DNA of 64,000 nucleotides from positions 434,001 to 498,000 of the forward strand of contig NZ_BOMQ01000008.1 in assembly GCF_016862275.1 (NCBI RefSeq). Reading direction: 5' to 3'. The translations under genes were made by a program, and so were the position numbers. Shown piece by piece: positions 36,070 to 43,584 of this stretch; the stretch's first letter is position 1, and the number at the start of each line of letters is the position of its first letter. The notes under the pieces are model-generated. The model did no database searches, was not told the DNA's origin, and saw only the letters and a list, made by a program, of their open reading frames with translations. The DNA is from Actinoplanes nipponensis. GTDB lineage: Bacteria > Actinomycetota > Actinomycetes > Mycobacteriales > Micromonosporaceae.

Positions 36070-36579
36070 TCACCTCTTCGGCTCGTGGTCTTCGTGGCGT
36101 CGGTGGTCCGCGGGATCGTCGAGGATCTGCGCCAGGCGCACGGTCCCGGCTCCCGGTCCCGGGCGTCCCGGGCCGCGTGGTAGGGCGCCGGTCACGCCGG
36201 CGATCACCGCGAGGCCCAGGCCGAGGACCTCGACGACCAGCAGCCCGGGCCCGGCGGTGCGTTCCGGCGTGCGCATGCGCAGCAGCAGCACCACGGCGAA
36301 GATCAGCAGCACCGCCCCGTCCAGCAGGAAGCGGCGGGCCGCCGTCCGCGCCCGGGCCCGGTTCCCGCCGGTGATCTCGCCGAGGTGCACGGTCAGCGCC
36401 GTCGTCAGGCCGCCCAGCAGGCCGGCGATCACGGTGCAGTAGGCCAGCGTGCCGATGATCCCGGGCCCGCCGAGCAGGCGGAAGACGTCGAGCAGGACCG
36501 CCACGGCCAGCAGACCGAGCGGGAACATCACCAGGACGGGCTGGACGGCGTTGCCTCGGATGCTGAGCCGGTTCTCCAT
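36070..36579 (-). CDS. DUF2231-like four-helix membrane protein
   Basis: 169 residues with four hydrophobic segments. The N-terminal block GNAVQPVLVMFPLGLLAVAVLLDVFRLLGG and the following GLLGGLTTALTVHLGEI fit the DUF2231 family of small membrane proteins. The C-terminal 35 residues are charged (RRHEDHEPKR at the end). GGAGGA lies 7 nt before the ATG at 36579 and motif site 12 lies 47 bp upstream. It forms a two-gene unit with the small membrane protein at 35823. Confidence 0.8.
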   Translation of the reverse strand: MENRLSIRGNAVQPVLVMFPLGLLAVAVLLDVFRLLGGPGIIGTLAYCTVIAGLLGGLTTALTVHLGEITGGNRARARTAARRFLLDGAVLLIFAVVLLLRMRTPERTAGPGLLVVEVLGLGLAVIAGVTGALPRGPGRPGPGAGTVRLAQILDDPADHRRHEDHEPKR

Positions 36580-36626
36580 GCGGATCCTCCGTGGCACCAC
36601 TGTGGTGCGGTGTCCCGCCGGACGCC

Positions 36627-36643
36627 TCATCCCCGATGGGTGA
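36627..36643. promoter_or_regulatory. 17-bp palindrome, island motif (site 12)
   Basis: TCATCCCCGATGGGTGA, exact match, 47 bp upstream of the DUF2231-like gene; in gene direction followed by GGC. Confidence 0.6.
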
Positions 36644-36656
36644 CGCGGCGGACCGC

Positions 36657-37175
36657 TCAGTGCAGCCACGCCTTCAGCGCGATCATCGTGATGCCGAACA
36701 GCCCCGCGATCGCCGAGGACAGGACCTTCTCGAGCGCGGACAGCCGGCCGTACCGGCCGATCCGCCAGCCGGCCAGGCAGAGCAGCACGGTGCTGCAACC
36801 CAGCGCGGCCAGGACCGCCGTGCGCAGAGTCGTGCCCAGCAGCCGGGTTACGAGCAGCACACCCAGGGGCAGCAGGGAAGCGGTGATCATCTCCCAGCCG
36901 CTGGTCAGCTGCGTCCGGACGGTCTGCCACCGGGGACGATGGCCCTCGTGGATGCGTTCGGCCAGGATCCGGGCGTAGCGTTCGCCCGCCCAGTAGACGC
37001 CGAGCGTGACGAGCACGGCGACGGCGGTGGTCATCGCCGTCGGTGCGTGCGAGCTGGCCAGGACGGCCGCGCTCACGATGATCCCGTAGATGCCGGCCGC
37101 CGTGGCCTCGCGTACCTCGTGCGCCGACCGGGCCCGCCGGGACCGCGCTGCCGGATCGGTGGGCGATACCTGCAC
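36657..37175 (-). CDS. Integral membrane protein of unknown function
   Basis: 172 residues with four to five hydrophobic segments: GIYGIIVSAAVLASS, AMTTAVAVLVTLGVYWAGERY, ASLLPLGVLLVTRLLG, AVLAALGCSTVLLCLAGW and a final AIAGLFGITMIALKAWLH. A conserved-looking charged loop ARILAERIHEGHRPRW lies between helices 2 and 3. I do not recognise the family. The GTG at 37175 is 11 bp after the preceding stop, with only a weak GGGCGG upstream, so it is the third gene of a leftward operon with the proteins at 37187 and 38682. Confidence 0.75.
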   Translation of the reverse strand: MQVSPTDPAARSRRARSAHEVREATAAGIYGIIVSAAVLASSHAPTAMTTAVAVLVTLGVYWAGERYARILAERIHEGHRPRWQTVRTQLTSGWEMITASLLPLGVLLVTRLLGTTLRTAVLAALGCSTVLLCLAGWRIGRYGRLSALEKVLSSAIAGLFGITMIALKAWLH

Positions 37176-37186
37176 GACGCCGCCCG

Positions 37187-38641
37187 TCAGCTCACGCCGG
37201 CCACGGCACTGTCCGCCTCCGGGACCGCCGGGCGTGGGCGGGCCCCGCCCGACCGCGCGGCGACGGTGACCACGAGCTCGTAGGCGGCCAGGCCCAGCGC
37301 GATCACCAGCAGCGACGTCCACGACGACAGCACCAGCGCGGCCCCGGCGGCCACCACGATCCCGCCCACCCGCAACGGATCGCGATGATCGGCAACCCAC
37401 CCGGGTCCCCGTGTCACCACGGTCCGGCCGGCCGTACCGGCCCCGCGGCCCGTCGTGCGCAGCCCGGAGCCGAGCATCCGGCGCAGCCACGTCGGCCCCC
37501 GGCCCGGCCCGATCAAGTACATCGCCAGGGCCAGGACCGCGCCGATCACCAGCAGCTGCGTCCCCCGGGTCCGCAGGAGCCCGAAGACGCTGGTCAGGGT
37601 GGCCGCCACGCCGTCGCGGTAGACCCCGGCCGGCACCTCCAGCAGCAGGTGGTTGCGTACGACGCGCAGCAGGGCCGTGACGGTCACCGCGGCGACCACC
37701 AGCCACAGACCCAGCTGCAGCAGCGTGCGCCGCCGCTGCGGCGACACCACCAGCGCGAGCACCAGCAGGACGACGGTGCCGACCACTCCCAGGACGAGGT
37801 CCCGCTTGGCCGCCGCCACCGCCTGCTGTGCGGCCCACAGCTGCCCGGAGTCGTAGACGGTGAACCGGGCGAAGTTCTGCGGCAGCGTGACCCCGAGCGC
37901 GTCCTGGACCCGGGCTCGCAGGTTGTCGGGAATGGCGCCGCTGCTGAGATCCGGCAGCGAGATCTGCCGGCCGAACAGCGTCGGCAGCTCGGTGCTCAGC
38001 TCGCGGAGCACCTGGTTGATCAACGGAAGCAGGTCGATGTCGACCCGGTCCGCCCGTCCGGTCACGACGGTGCTGGTGCCGTTGATGATGGCCAGGGCGC
38101 GCTGGTGGGCGCGGCGGTTGAGCTCCTCCCAGATGCGCGCGAAACGCTCGCTGCGCAGGACGTTCGAGACCGTGCTGCGGACCACGCCCCGCAGCTGGCC
38201 GGTGACCGGACCGGCGATGAAGGCCGCCTGCTCCGGCAGCACCGTCCGCAGCCGCTGTTCGACGTCGACGGCCTCGAACACCTGCGTCGTGGCGTACTCC
38301 GCGACCGCCGCGGTGATCGCCGGGTCCCGCGGCAACGGCGCCACGGTCGCGACCCACCGGTCGGTGTTGAGCACGGTGGTGGCCGCCCAGACCCCGACGA
38401 CGCTCGCGACGAGCGCGAACGCGGTGAGGACGACGAGGAAGGCGGCCGTGACCCGGCGCAGCGAGCACACAGCGGCGGCCCGCCGGTCACGGTTGTCGAG
38501 CCGGGCGTGCAGGACGGACACCTCCGCGCGCAGCCGCTCCAGCTCCTCGAGGCGCACCGGATCATCGGCGCCGTCGGCGGGCGGCGGGGGCGTCTCCGGC
38601 TCCCCGGACGTGTGCGCGGAGACCTGTTCGCTGGCAGTCAT
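37187..38641 (-). CDS. Large actinobacterial integral membrane protein of unknown function
   Basis: 484 residues. A short N-terminal coiled coil (EELERLRAEVSVLHARLDNRDRR) precedes the first membrane helix (VTAAFLVVLTAFALVASVVGVWAATTVL). An extracytoplasmic domain of about 200 residues follows (NTDRWVATVAPLPRDPAITAAVAEYATTQVF...IPDNLRARVQDALG), then four further membrane helices and a Pro-rich tail. This pattern occurs in conserved hypothetical membrane proteins of actinomycetes. ATG at 38641. It lies between the DUF6069 gene and the membrane protein at 36657, all in one direction. A GACCCGCGGGTC palindrome sits 28 bp upstream. Confidence 0.8.
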   Translation of the reverse strand: MTASEQVSAHTSGEPETPPPPADGADDPVRLEELERLRAEVSVLHARLDNRDRRAAAVCSLRRVTAAFLVVLTAFALVASVVGVWAATTVLNTDRWVATVAPLPRDPAITAAVAEYATTQVFEAVDVEQRLRTVLPEQAAFIAGPVTGQLRGVVRSTVSNVLRSERFARIWEELNRRAHQRALAIINGTSTVVTGRADRVDIDLLPLINQVLRELSTELPTLFGRQISLPDLSSGAIPDNLRARVQDALGVTLPQNFARFTVYDSGQLWAAQQAVAAAKRDLVLGVVGTVVLLVLALVVSPQRRRTLLQLGLWLVVAAVTVTALLRVVRNHLLLEVPAGVYRDGVAATLTSVFGLLRTRGTQLLVIGAVLALAMYLIGPGRGPTWLRRMLGSGLRTTGRGAGTAGRTVVTRGPGWVADHRDPLRVGGIVVAAGAALVLSSWTSLLVIALGLAAYELVVTVAARSGGARPRPAVPEADSAVAGVS

Positions 38642-38681
38642 GGCGCAATCCGTTCTGTGCTCGTCCCGGGACCCGCGGGTC

Positions 38682-39167
38682 TCAGCGATAGGGCCGCGGC
38701 GCCGGCGGAACCGGGGCGGGGCGCATGGCCGCGTGGGCGGACCCCGCGACCAGCGACCCGATGGCCACACCGAGGAAGAAGTTCAGGCCGGCGGTGAAGA
38801 ACCGCGAGCCGAAGTCGTGCTCCGTGACGAACGGGGCCAGCATCGCCGTCACCGTCGCCAGCGTCATGACCCACCCGAAGAACAGCATGGGGCGCGGGGT
38901 GAACAGCAGCAGCACGTGCATCAGCCCCGTCGCCACCAGGCTGAGCACCGCCGCGCCCAGGGCGTACCACCCGGTGCTGGCGTCGCCCCACACCCCGGCG
39001 CCCTTCGGCGCGAGCACGTCGACGCCGAACAGGCCCCGGCCGATGAGGATCCCGACGACGGCGATGAGCGCCGCCACGACCCCGGTCGCCGCGCCGCCCG
39101 CCCACAGCTTGCCCGCGTTGACCGTGGGTCTCGACCGGGGAGTCGCGGACTGGTAGTTCGCCGTCAT
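38682..39167 (-). CDS. DUF6069-type four-helix membrane protein
   Basis: 161 residues: a polar N-terminus, then four hydrophobic segments (AATGVVAALIAVVGILIGRGLFGVDVLAP; YALGAAVLSLVATGLMHVLLLF; FFGWVMTLATVTAMLAPF; FFLGVAIGSLVAGSAHAAM). The motif RPMLFFGWVMTLAT after helix 2 and the overall spacing match DUF6069 proteins. First gene of a leftward operon; the ATG has GAGGAGG 6 nt upstream and motif site 13 lies 72 bp before it. The divergent antiporter gene has its own motif site. Function unknown. Confidence 0.85.
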   Translation of the reverse strand: MTANYQSATPRSRPTVNAGKLWAGGAATGVVAALIAVVGILIGRGLFGVDVLAPKGAGVWGDASTGWYALGAAVLSLVATGLMHVLLLFTPRPMLFFGWVMTLATVTAMLAPFVTEHDFGSRFFTAGLNFFLGVAIGSLVAGSAHAAMRPAPVPPAPRPYR

Positions 39168-39239
39168 GGGTTCCCTCCTCGTCCTGCGGCACGGTGACCG
39201 CTCGGGGTCGAGCGTCGTCGCCGCGGGGGCCGCGGTGCC

Positions 39240-39256
39240 TCATCCAGCACGGGTGA
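39240..39256. promoter_or_regulatory. 17-bp palindrome, island motif (site 13)
   Basis: TCATCCAGCACGGGTGA, exact match, 72 bp upstream of the leftward DUF6069 operon; in gene direction followed by GGC. Confidence 0.65.
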
Positions 39257-39288
39257 ACGCGTCCTCCGCGCCGGCCCGCGGGCCGCGG

Positions 39289-39305
39289 TCATTCGCGGCG
39301 GACGA
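39289..39305. promoter_or_regulatory. 17-bp palindrome, island motif (site 22)
   Basis: TCATTCGCGGCGGACGA, exact match, 35 bp upstream of the rightward antiporter gene. Confidence 0.55.
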
Positions 39306-39340
39306 TCCCCCCGGCCGCCCTCCCGCGCTGGGATGGGGGC

Positions 39341-40621
39341 GTGACCTCGGGCGCCCTGGCATTGATAGCGGCCGTCGTGTTCGCCTGGGGGGCGTTCTCG
39401 GCGAAGCTGGAGCGTGCCGACCTGACCGCGCCGATGGCCTTCGTCGGCATCGGCGTCCTGCTGGCCGGCAGCCTTCCCGCCGACGCGGGCGCCACCGGGG
39501 TCACGGTGCTCACCGAGGCCACGCTCGCCTGGGTGCTGTTCTCCGACGCGTCCCGGGTCGGGCTGCGCGAGCTGCGCGGTGACGCCGGGGTGTACGGCCG
39601 GCTGCTCGGCATCGCCCTGCCGCTGACCGTCGTGGCCGGCGCCGCCGGCGCCTGGCTGCTGCTGGACGCCCCGGCGCCGTGGTACGCGTTGCTCATCGGA
39701 GCCGCCCTGGCGCCCACCGACGCCGCCCTGGGCGCGGTCGTGATCACCCATCCGGCGGTGCCGGCCCGGATCCGCCGCCTCCTCAACGTGGAGAGCGGGC
39801 TGAACGACGGCATCGTCACCCCGGTCGTGCTGGTCGCGCTGGCCGGTGCGGCGTCGGCCCCCGGACACGCCGGCCCGAACGCGATCACGGCCGTGCTGCA
39901 GCTGGCGGGCGGCGCGCTGATCGGCCTGACCGTCGGGGCGGTCGGCGGACGGCTGCTGCGCATCGCCGGCCGGCGCGGCTGGACGGACGACAGTTTCGCC
40001 GGGCCCGCCGTGCTGGCCCTGGCCCTGCTCGCGTACGCGGCGGCCGTGGCCGGGCACGGCAACGGCTTCGTCGCCGCCTTCGCCGGTGGTATCGCGTTCG
40101 GCCACGTCGCCGGCCGGGGCGGTCCGCGCGAGGTCTTCTACGTCGAGGAGACCGCCGGCCTGGCGTCCCTGCTGGTCTGGCTGCTGTTCGGCGCGTTCGC
40201 GGTGCCCCTGCTGTACGGCCGGGTCGACGTCGCCCTGCTGCTGTACGCCGTGCTGAGTCTGACCGTCGTCCGGATGGCCCCGGTCGCGCTGGGCCTGATC
40301 GGCGCCCGGCTCGGCGGTCGTACCGTGGCGTTCGTCGGCTGGTTCGGCCCGCGCGGGCTCGCCTCCGTGGTCTTCGCGCTGCTGGCGGTGGAGGAGCTGG
40401 GCGAGCGCGCCGGCCCGGCCGTCGCCGCCATCGTGCTGACGGTGCTGCTCAGCGTGGTGGCGCACGGCGTCAGCGCGGGTCCGTTGGCCACCCGCTTCGG
40501 CGCGGCCGGCCGAGCCGCCGCCGGTGCGGCCGGCGGTGAACCGGCGGCCGCCGCCCGGCTCCGGCGGTCACCCGCCCGGGGCGGACCGGGCGCGGGCGGG
40601 CCGACCGGCGGAACGCCGTGA
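39341..40621 (+). CDS. Cation/proton antiporter (CPA1-like)
   Basis: Integral membrane antiporter of 426 residues with about 12 hydrophobic segments. The ion-binding region is visible as LIGAALAPTDAALGAVVITHPAVPARIRRLLNVESGLNDGIVTPVV, with the conserved Thr-Asp of helix 4 and the ESGLNDG of helix 5 typical of Na+(K+)/H+ antiporters. The late GWFGPRGLASVVFALLA block is also characteristic. The C-terminal 35 residues are low-complexity Gly/Pro/Ala. GTG start; motif site 22 ends 35 bp upstream. Its stop overlaps the GTG of the phosphodiesterase gene (GTGA), so both are coupled. It probably controls pH or sodium/potassium balance. Confidence 0.93.
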   Translation: MTSGALALIAAVVFAWGAFSAKLERADLTAPMAFVGIGVLLAGSLPADAGATGVTVLTEATLAWVLFSDASRVGLRELRGDAGVYGRLLGIALPLTVVAGAAGAWLLLDAPAPWYALLIGAALAPTDAALGAVVITHPAVPARIRRLLNVESGLNDGIVTPVVLVALAGAASAPGHAGPNAITAVLQLAGGALIGLTVGAVGGRLLRIAGRRGWTDDSFAGPAVLALALLAYAAAVAGHGNGFVAAFAGGIAFGHVAGRGGPREVFYVEETAGLASLLVWLLFGAFAVPLLYGRVDVALLLYAVLSLTVVRMAPVALGLIGARLGGRTVAFVGWFGPRGLASVVFALLAVEELGERAGPAVAAIVLTVLLSVVAHGVSAGPLATRFGAAGRAAAGAAGGEPAAAARLRRSPARGGPGAGGPTGGTP

Positions 40622-42600
40622 GCGCCGGCGCGGCGCTGCCCCGGCGCACCTCGCGGGCGTCGACGGTCGTGCTCGTGGTGCTGATCTGCTGGGCCGCGCT
40701 CGCCGTCACCATCGCCGTCGTGCCCGGCATCTCGGCCGGCAGCGGCGGGGCCGTCCTGCTCGCGGCCGTGGTGCTGGGCCTGCTCGGCGCGGTCGTGCGT
40801 CCGGCGGCCGCCGTGCTGCTCACCCACCTCGGCTGGGCCGGCGTGGTCGGCGGCTGGCTGCTGGGCCAGGCCCTGCTCGTCTATCTGGCGCTCTCGGTGA
40901 CCCCGGGCCTGCAGGTAACCGGCTTCTGGACCGCCTTCTGGGCCTCCTGGGTGTACGCCGGCCTGGTCAGCGCCGGGCTCTGGGCGGTCACCGCCGGCCA
41001 GCCGGCCATGGTCGTGCGCCATCTGCTGCGGGTCAACCGCCGGGCCCGCCGGGCCGCGACCACCAGCGACGTGCCGGGCGTGGTGTTCGTGCAGATCGAC
41101 GGCCTGTCCGCGCCGCTGGCCCGGTGGGCGCTGGCCTCCGGCGCCCTGCCGACCGTGACCAGGTGGCTGCGCTCGGGCAGCCACACCCTGGTGGAATGGC
41201 ATGCCCGGCTGCCCGCGACCACGCCGGCCAGCCAGGCCGGGCTGCTGCACGGCGCGAGCGCCGAGGTGCCGGCCTTCCGGTGGTACGAGAAGGAATCGGG
41301 CCGGCTGGTCGTCACCAACCGTCCCCGCGACAGCGCCCTGGTCGAGTCCCGGCTCTCCGACGGCCGCGGCCTGCTGGCCGACGGCGGCGTCAGCGTCAGC
41401 AACGTCTTCTCCGGCGACGCGCCCACCAGCGTGCTGACCATGAGCACGATCGGGCAGCGCGGGGCGGCCGGGCGACCCGCGCGCTACCTCGCCGTGTACC
41501 TGCTCGACCCGTTCGGCCTCACCCGGTCGCTGTTCCTGACCGCCGCGGAGATCGTCCAGGAACTCCGGCAGGCCCGCCGGCAGCGGCTCCGGCGGGTCCG
41601 GCCGCGCACCGCGCGGACCGCCTCCTACGTGCTGCTGCGCGGGCTGACCAACGCCCTGCTGCGCCACCTCAACCTGTCGATCATCGCCGAGCACGTCATG
41701 CGCGGCGCGCCCGCCGTCTACTGCGACTTCGTCGACTACGACGAGATCGCCCATCACGCGGGGCCGACCCGTCCGGAGGCGCTGGCCGCCCTCGAGGGGA
41801 TCGACGACGTGCTGGCCACGCTCGAGGCGGTGGCGTCGGCCGCGCCGCGCCCGTACCGGTTCGTCATCGTCTCCGACCACGGCCAGAGCCAGGGCGCGAC
41901 CTTCGCCCAGCGCCACGGCACCACCCTGGAGGAACTGGTCCGCGGGCTCAGCTCGGGCGTGGTCCCGACCGTCGCGGCCGGCCGGGACGACGAGCACGCC
42001 GGACGGGTCCGGGTGCTCAAGGACGAGCTGGTCCCCGGCCCGGCCCGGCCCGCGCCCGCCCCGGTCCCGCCCCGGCCGGCGATCGTGGTGACCGCGTCCG
42101 GCAACCTCGGACTGGTCTACCTGGCCGACCACCCCGGCCGGGCCGGCATGGAGGAGATCGAGGAGCGCCACCCGCGGCTGCTGGCCGGTCTCGTGGCGCA
42201 TCCGGGCATCGGCTGGGTCATGGTCCGCTCCGACCGCCTCGGACCGGTGGTGCTGGGCCGGGCTGGCCGCCGGCTGCTGCGCGACGACCGGGTCGAGGGC
42301 GAGGACCCGCTGGCCGGCTTCGGCCCGGCCGCCGCCGCCGACCTGCGCCGCCACGACCAGCTCCGGCACACCGGCGACATCGTCGTCAACAGCGCCTACG
42401 ACCCGGTGACGCAGGAGGTCGCCGCGTTCGAGGACCTGATCGGCTGCCACGGCGGCCTCGGCGGCTGGCAGGACCGTCCGCTGCTGATCCATCCCCGGGC
42501 CTGGCCGGTCGACGGCGAGCTGAACGGCGCCGACGCCGTGCACGCCCAGCTGGTGCGGTGGCTGGAGCGCTTCGGTGAGCGGTCCGGGCCGCAGCCGTGA
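40618..42600 (+). CDS. Membrane-anchored type I phosphodiesterase/alkaline phosphatase-fold protein
   Basis: 660 residues. About four hydrophobic segments in the first 140 residues (resembling a holin-like Phage_holin_4_2 region) are fused to a soluble alkaline-phosphatase-superfamily domain. Metal-site motifs: Asp in VFVQIDGLSAPL, the nucleophile Thr in LPATTPASQAGLLHG, Asp/His in CDFVDYDEIAHHAG, Asp/His in FVIVSDHGQSQG, and a final His-containing GCHGGLGGWQDRPLL. Such enzymes cleave phosphodiesters, nucleotides or lipid headgroups outside or at the membrane. GTG start overlaps the antiporter stop. Natural substrate unknown. The stop lies in a palindrome shared with the convergent channel gene. 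Confidence 0.9.
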   Translation: MSAGAALPRRTSRASTVVLVVLICWAALAVTIAVVPGISAGSGGAVLLAAVVLGLLGAVVRPAAAVLLTHLGWAGVVGGWLLGQALLVYLALSVTPGLQVTGFWTAFWASWVYAGLVSAGLWAVTAGQPAMVVRHLLRVNRRARRAATTSDVPGVVFVQIDGLSAPLARWALASGALPTVTRWLRSGSHTLVEWHARLPATTPASQAGLLHGASAEVPAFRWYEKESGRLVVTNRPRDSALVESRLSDGRGLLADGGVSVSNVFSGDAPTSVLTMSTIGQRGAAGRPARYLAVYLLDPFGLTRSLFLTAAEIVQELRQARRQRLRRVRPRTARTASYVLLRGLTNALLRHLNLSIIAEHVMRGAPAVYCDFVDYDEIAHHAGPTRPEALAALEGIDDVLATLEAVASAAPRPYRFVIVSDHGQSQGATFAQRHGTTLEELVRGLSSGVVPTVAAGRDDEHAGRVRVLKDELVPGPARPAPAPVPPRPAIVVTASGNLGLVYLADHPGRAGMEEIEERHPRLLAGLVAHPGIGWVMVRSDRLGPVVLGRAGRRLLRDDRVEGEDPLAGFGPAAAADLRRHDQLRHTGDIVVNSAYDPVTQEVAAFEDLIGCHGGLGGWQDRPLLIHPRAWPVDGELNGADAVHAQLVRWLERFGERSGPQP

Positions 42601-42609
42601 GCATGCTCA
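42598..42609. repeat. 12-bp palindrome containing both convergent stop codons
   Basis: TGAGCATGCTCA begins with the TGA of the phosphodiesterase gene and ends with the reverse complement of the TGA of the channel gene. Too short for a strong terminator. Confidence 0.7.
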
Positions 42610-43299
42610 GCCTCCCGCGTCGGCGTCGCGGGACTCCTCGCGGTTGCGCTGCCAGCCGCGCGGCCGCCAGTTCTCCACCACCTTGGCCACCGCGGTCACC
42701 AGGAACAGCTGACCGATCAGGGCCTCCAGCACCGCGATGCTCTGGGCCGGGTTGGTCGCGGGCACCAGGTCGCCGTAGCCGGTCGTGGTCATGGTGACGA
42801 AGCTGAAGAACAGCGCCTGCGGCAGCGCCGGATCCCCGGCGTCACCGAACAGCGGGCCGGGCTGCAGGGCCGCGACGCAGGCGTACGAGAACCCGAACGC
42901 CATGCCGATGAGCAGGTACGCGGCCAGCGCCCCGAGCATCGTCTCCCGGTCGACCCGGCGGCGACCGCCGAGGTCCCGGACGATGGCCAGCGGCGCGACC
43001 AGGTACAGACCGGCGGCCGCCAGGAAGGTCAGCCCGGTGAGCGCCCCGCCCGGGGCGAACAGGGCGCACACTGCCGCCACCACGGCCAGCGCGACCACGG
43101 CGGCGGAGGCGAGCCGCACTACCGGACGGGCGTGCGACACCCGTAACGCCTGCCACACCGTGCCGGTCTGCAGGACCAGCAGCACGGTCGGCAGTGATCG
43201 TCCACCGGGCAGCAGCGCCAGCACGTACGTCGCGACGATGAGCATCAGGACGACGGCGTAGCCGTGCCGCGCCGGCCGCAGAAGGGCCCGCTGCCGCAT
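42607..43299 (-). CDS. Potassium channel family protein
   Basis: 230 residues. Several hydrophobic segments precede the pore module: a membrane helix (ALAAYLLIGMAFGFSYACVAAL), the pore loop with selectivity filter TMTTTGYGDLVP, and the inner helix (SIAVLEALIGQLFLVTAVAKVVENW). The TTTGYGD filter is diagnostic of K+ selectivity. No RCK or cyclic-nucleotide domain is attached, so gating is not explained by the sequence. It is the third gene of a leftward operon after PPK2 and the small protein at 43315, with a 15-bp gap. With the antiporter next door it would set potassium and pH balance. Confidence 0.92.
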   Translation of the reverse strand: MRQRALLRPARHGYAVVLMLIVATYVLALLPGGRSLPTVLLVLQTGTVWQALRVSHARPVVRLASAAVVALAVVAAVCALFAPGGALTGLTFLAAAGLYLVAPLAIVRDLGGRRRVDRETMLGALAAYLLIGMAFGFSYACVAALQPGPLFGDAGDPALPQALFFSFVTMTTTGYGDLVPATNPAQSIAVLEALIGQLFLVTAVAKVVENWRPRGWQRNREESRDADAGG

Positions 43300-43314
43300 A
43301 CCGGCCGGCCCGGC

Positions 43315-43557
43315 TCAGCGCGCCGGGTGCGGCGGCGACGGTGGATCCTCGTCGTTGGGCAGCCGCCGCACCTCGATGAGGCGGAGTCCGAGGCCGTGGA
43401 TGCGGGAGATCAGCCCCACGACCGCGGACTGGTCCGGCAGCGACCCGTGCAACACCGTCTCGGGTGGCTCCACGCTGACGGTCAGGTCCTGCAGCTCGGC
43501 CAGCAGTTCCGCCGGGATCACCCCGGCCACCCTGACCTGGTATGACGCCTCAAGCAT
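43315..43557 (-). CDS. Small cytoplasmic protein, paralogue of the one at 26714
   Basis: 80 residues with the core YQVRVAGVIPAELLAELQDLTVSVEPPETVLHGSLPDQSAVVGLISRIHGLGLRLIEVRRL. Alignment to the 26714 protein spans the whole core, with matching strand-helix periodicity. The Pro/Asp-rich end is disordered. It lies between PPK2 and a K+ channel in the same direction, with a GAGG-type ribosome-binding site. It may be a small regulatory or ligand-binding protein; function unknown. Confidence 0.82.
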   Translation of the reverse strand: MLEASYQVRVAGVIPAELLAELQDLTVSVEPPETVLHGSLPDQSAVVGLISRIHGLGLRLIEVRRLPNDEDPPSPPHPAR

Positions 43558-43584
43558 GAGCGTTGCCTCCTCGCCGTGTCCGCG

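Noticed and set aside
38670..38681. GACCCGCGGGTC palindrome between the DUF6069 gene and the large membrane protein
   Set aside because: Perfect but short and unrelated to the island motif; it could be chance in GC-rich DNA and I see no second copy, so I list it only in the gene entry.
40618..40740. Phage holin as an independent gene at the N-terminus of the phosphodiesterase
   Set aside because: The hydrophobic region is in frame with the phosphodiesterase domain and there is no separate stop or start, so it is part of one protein.
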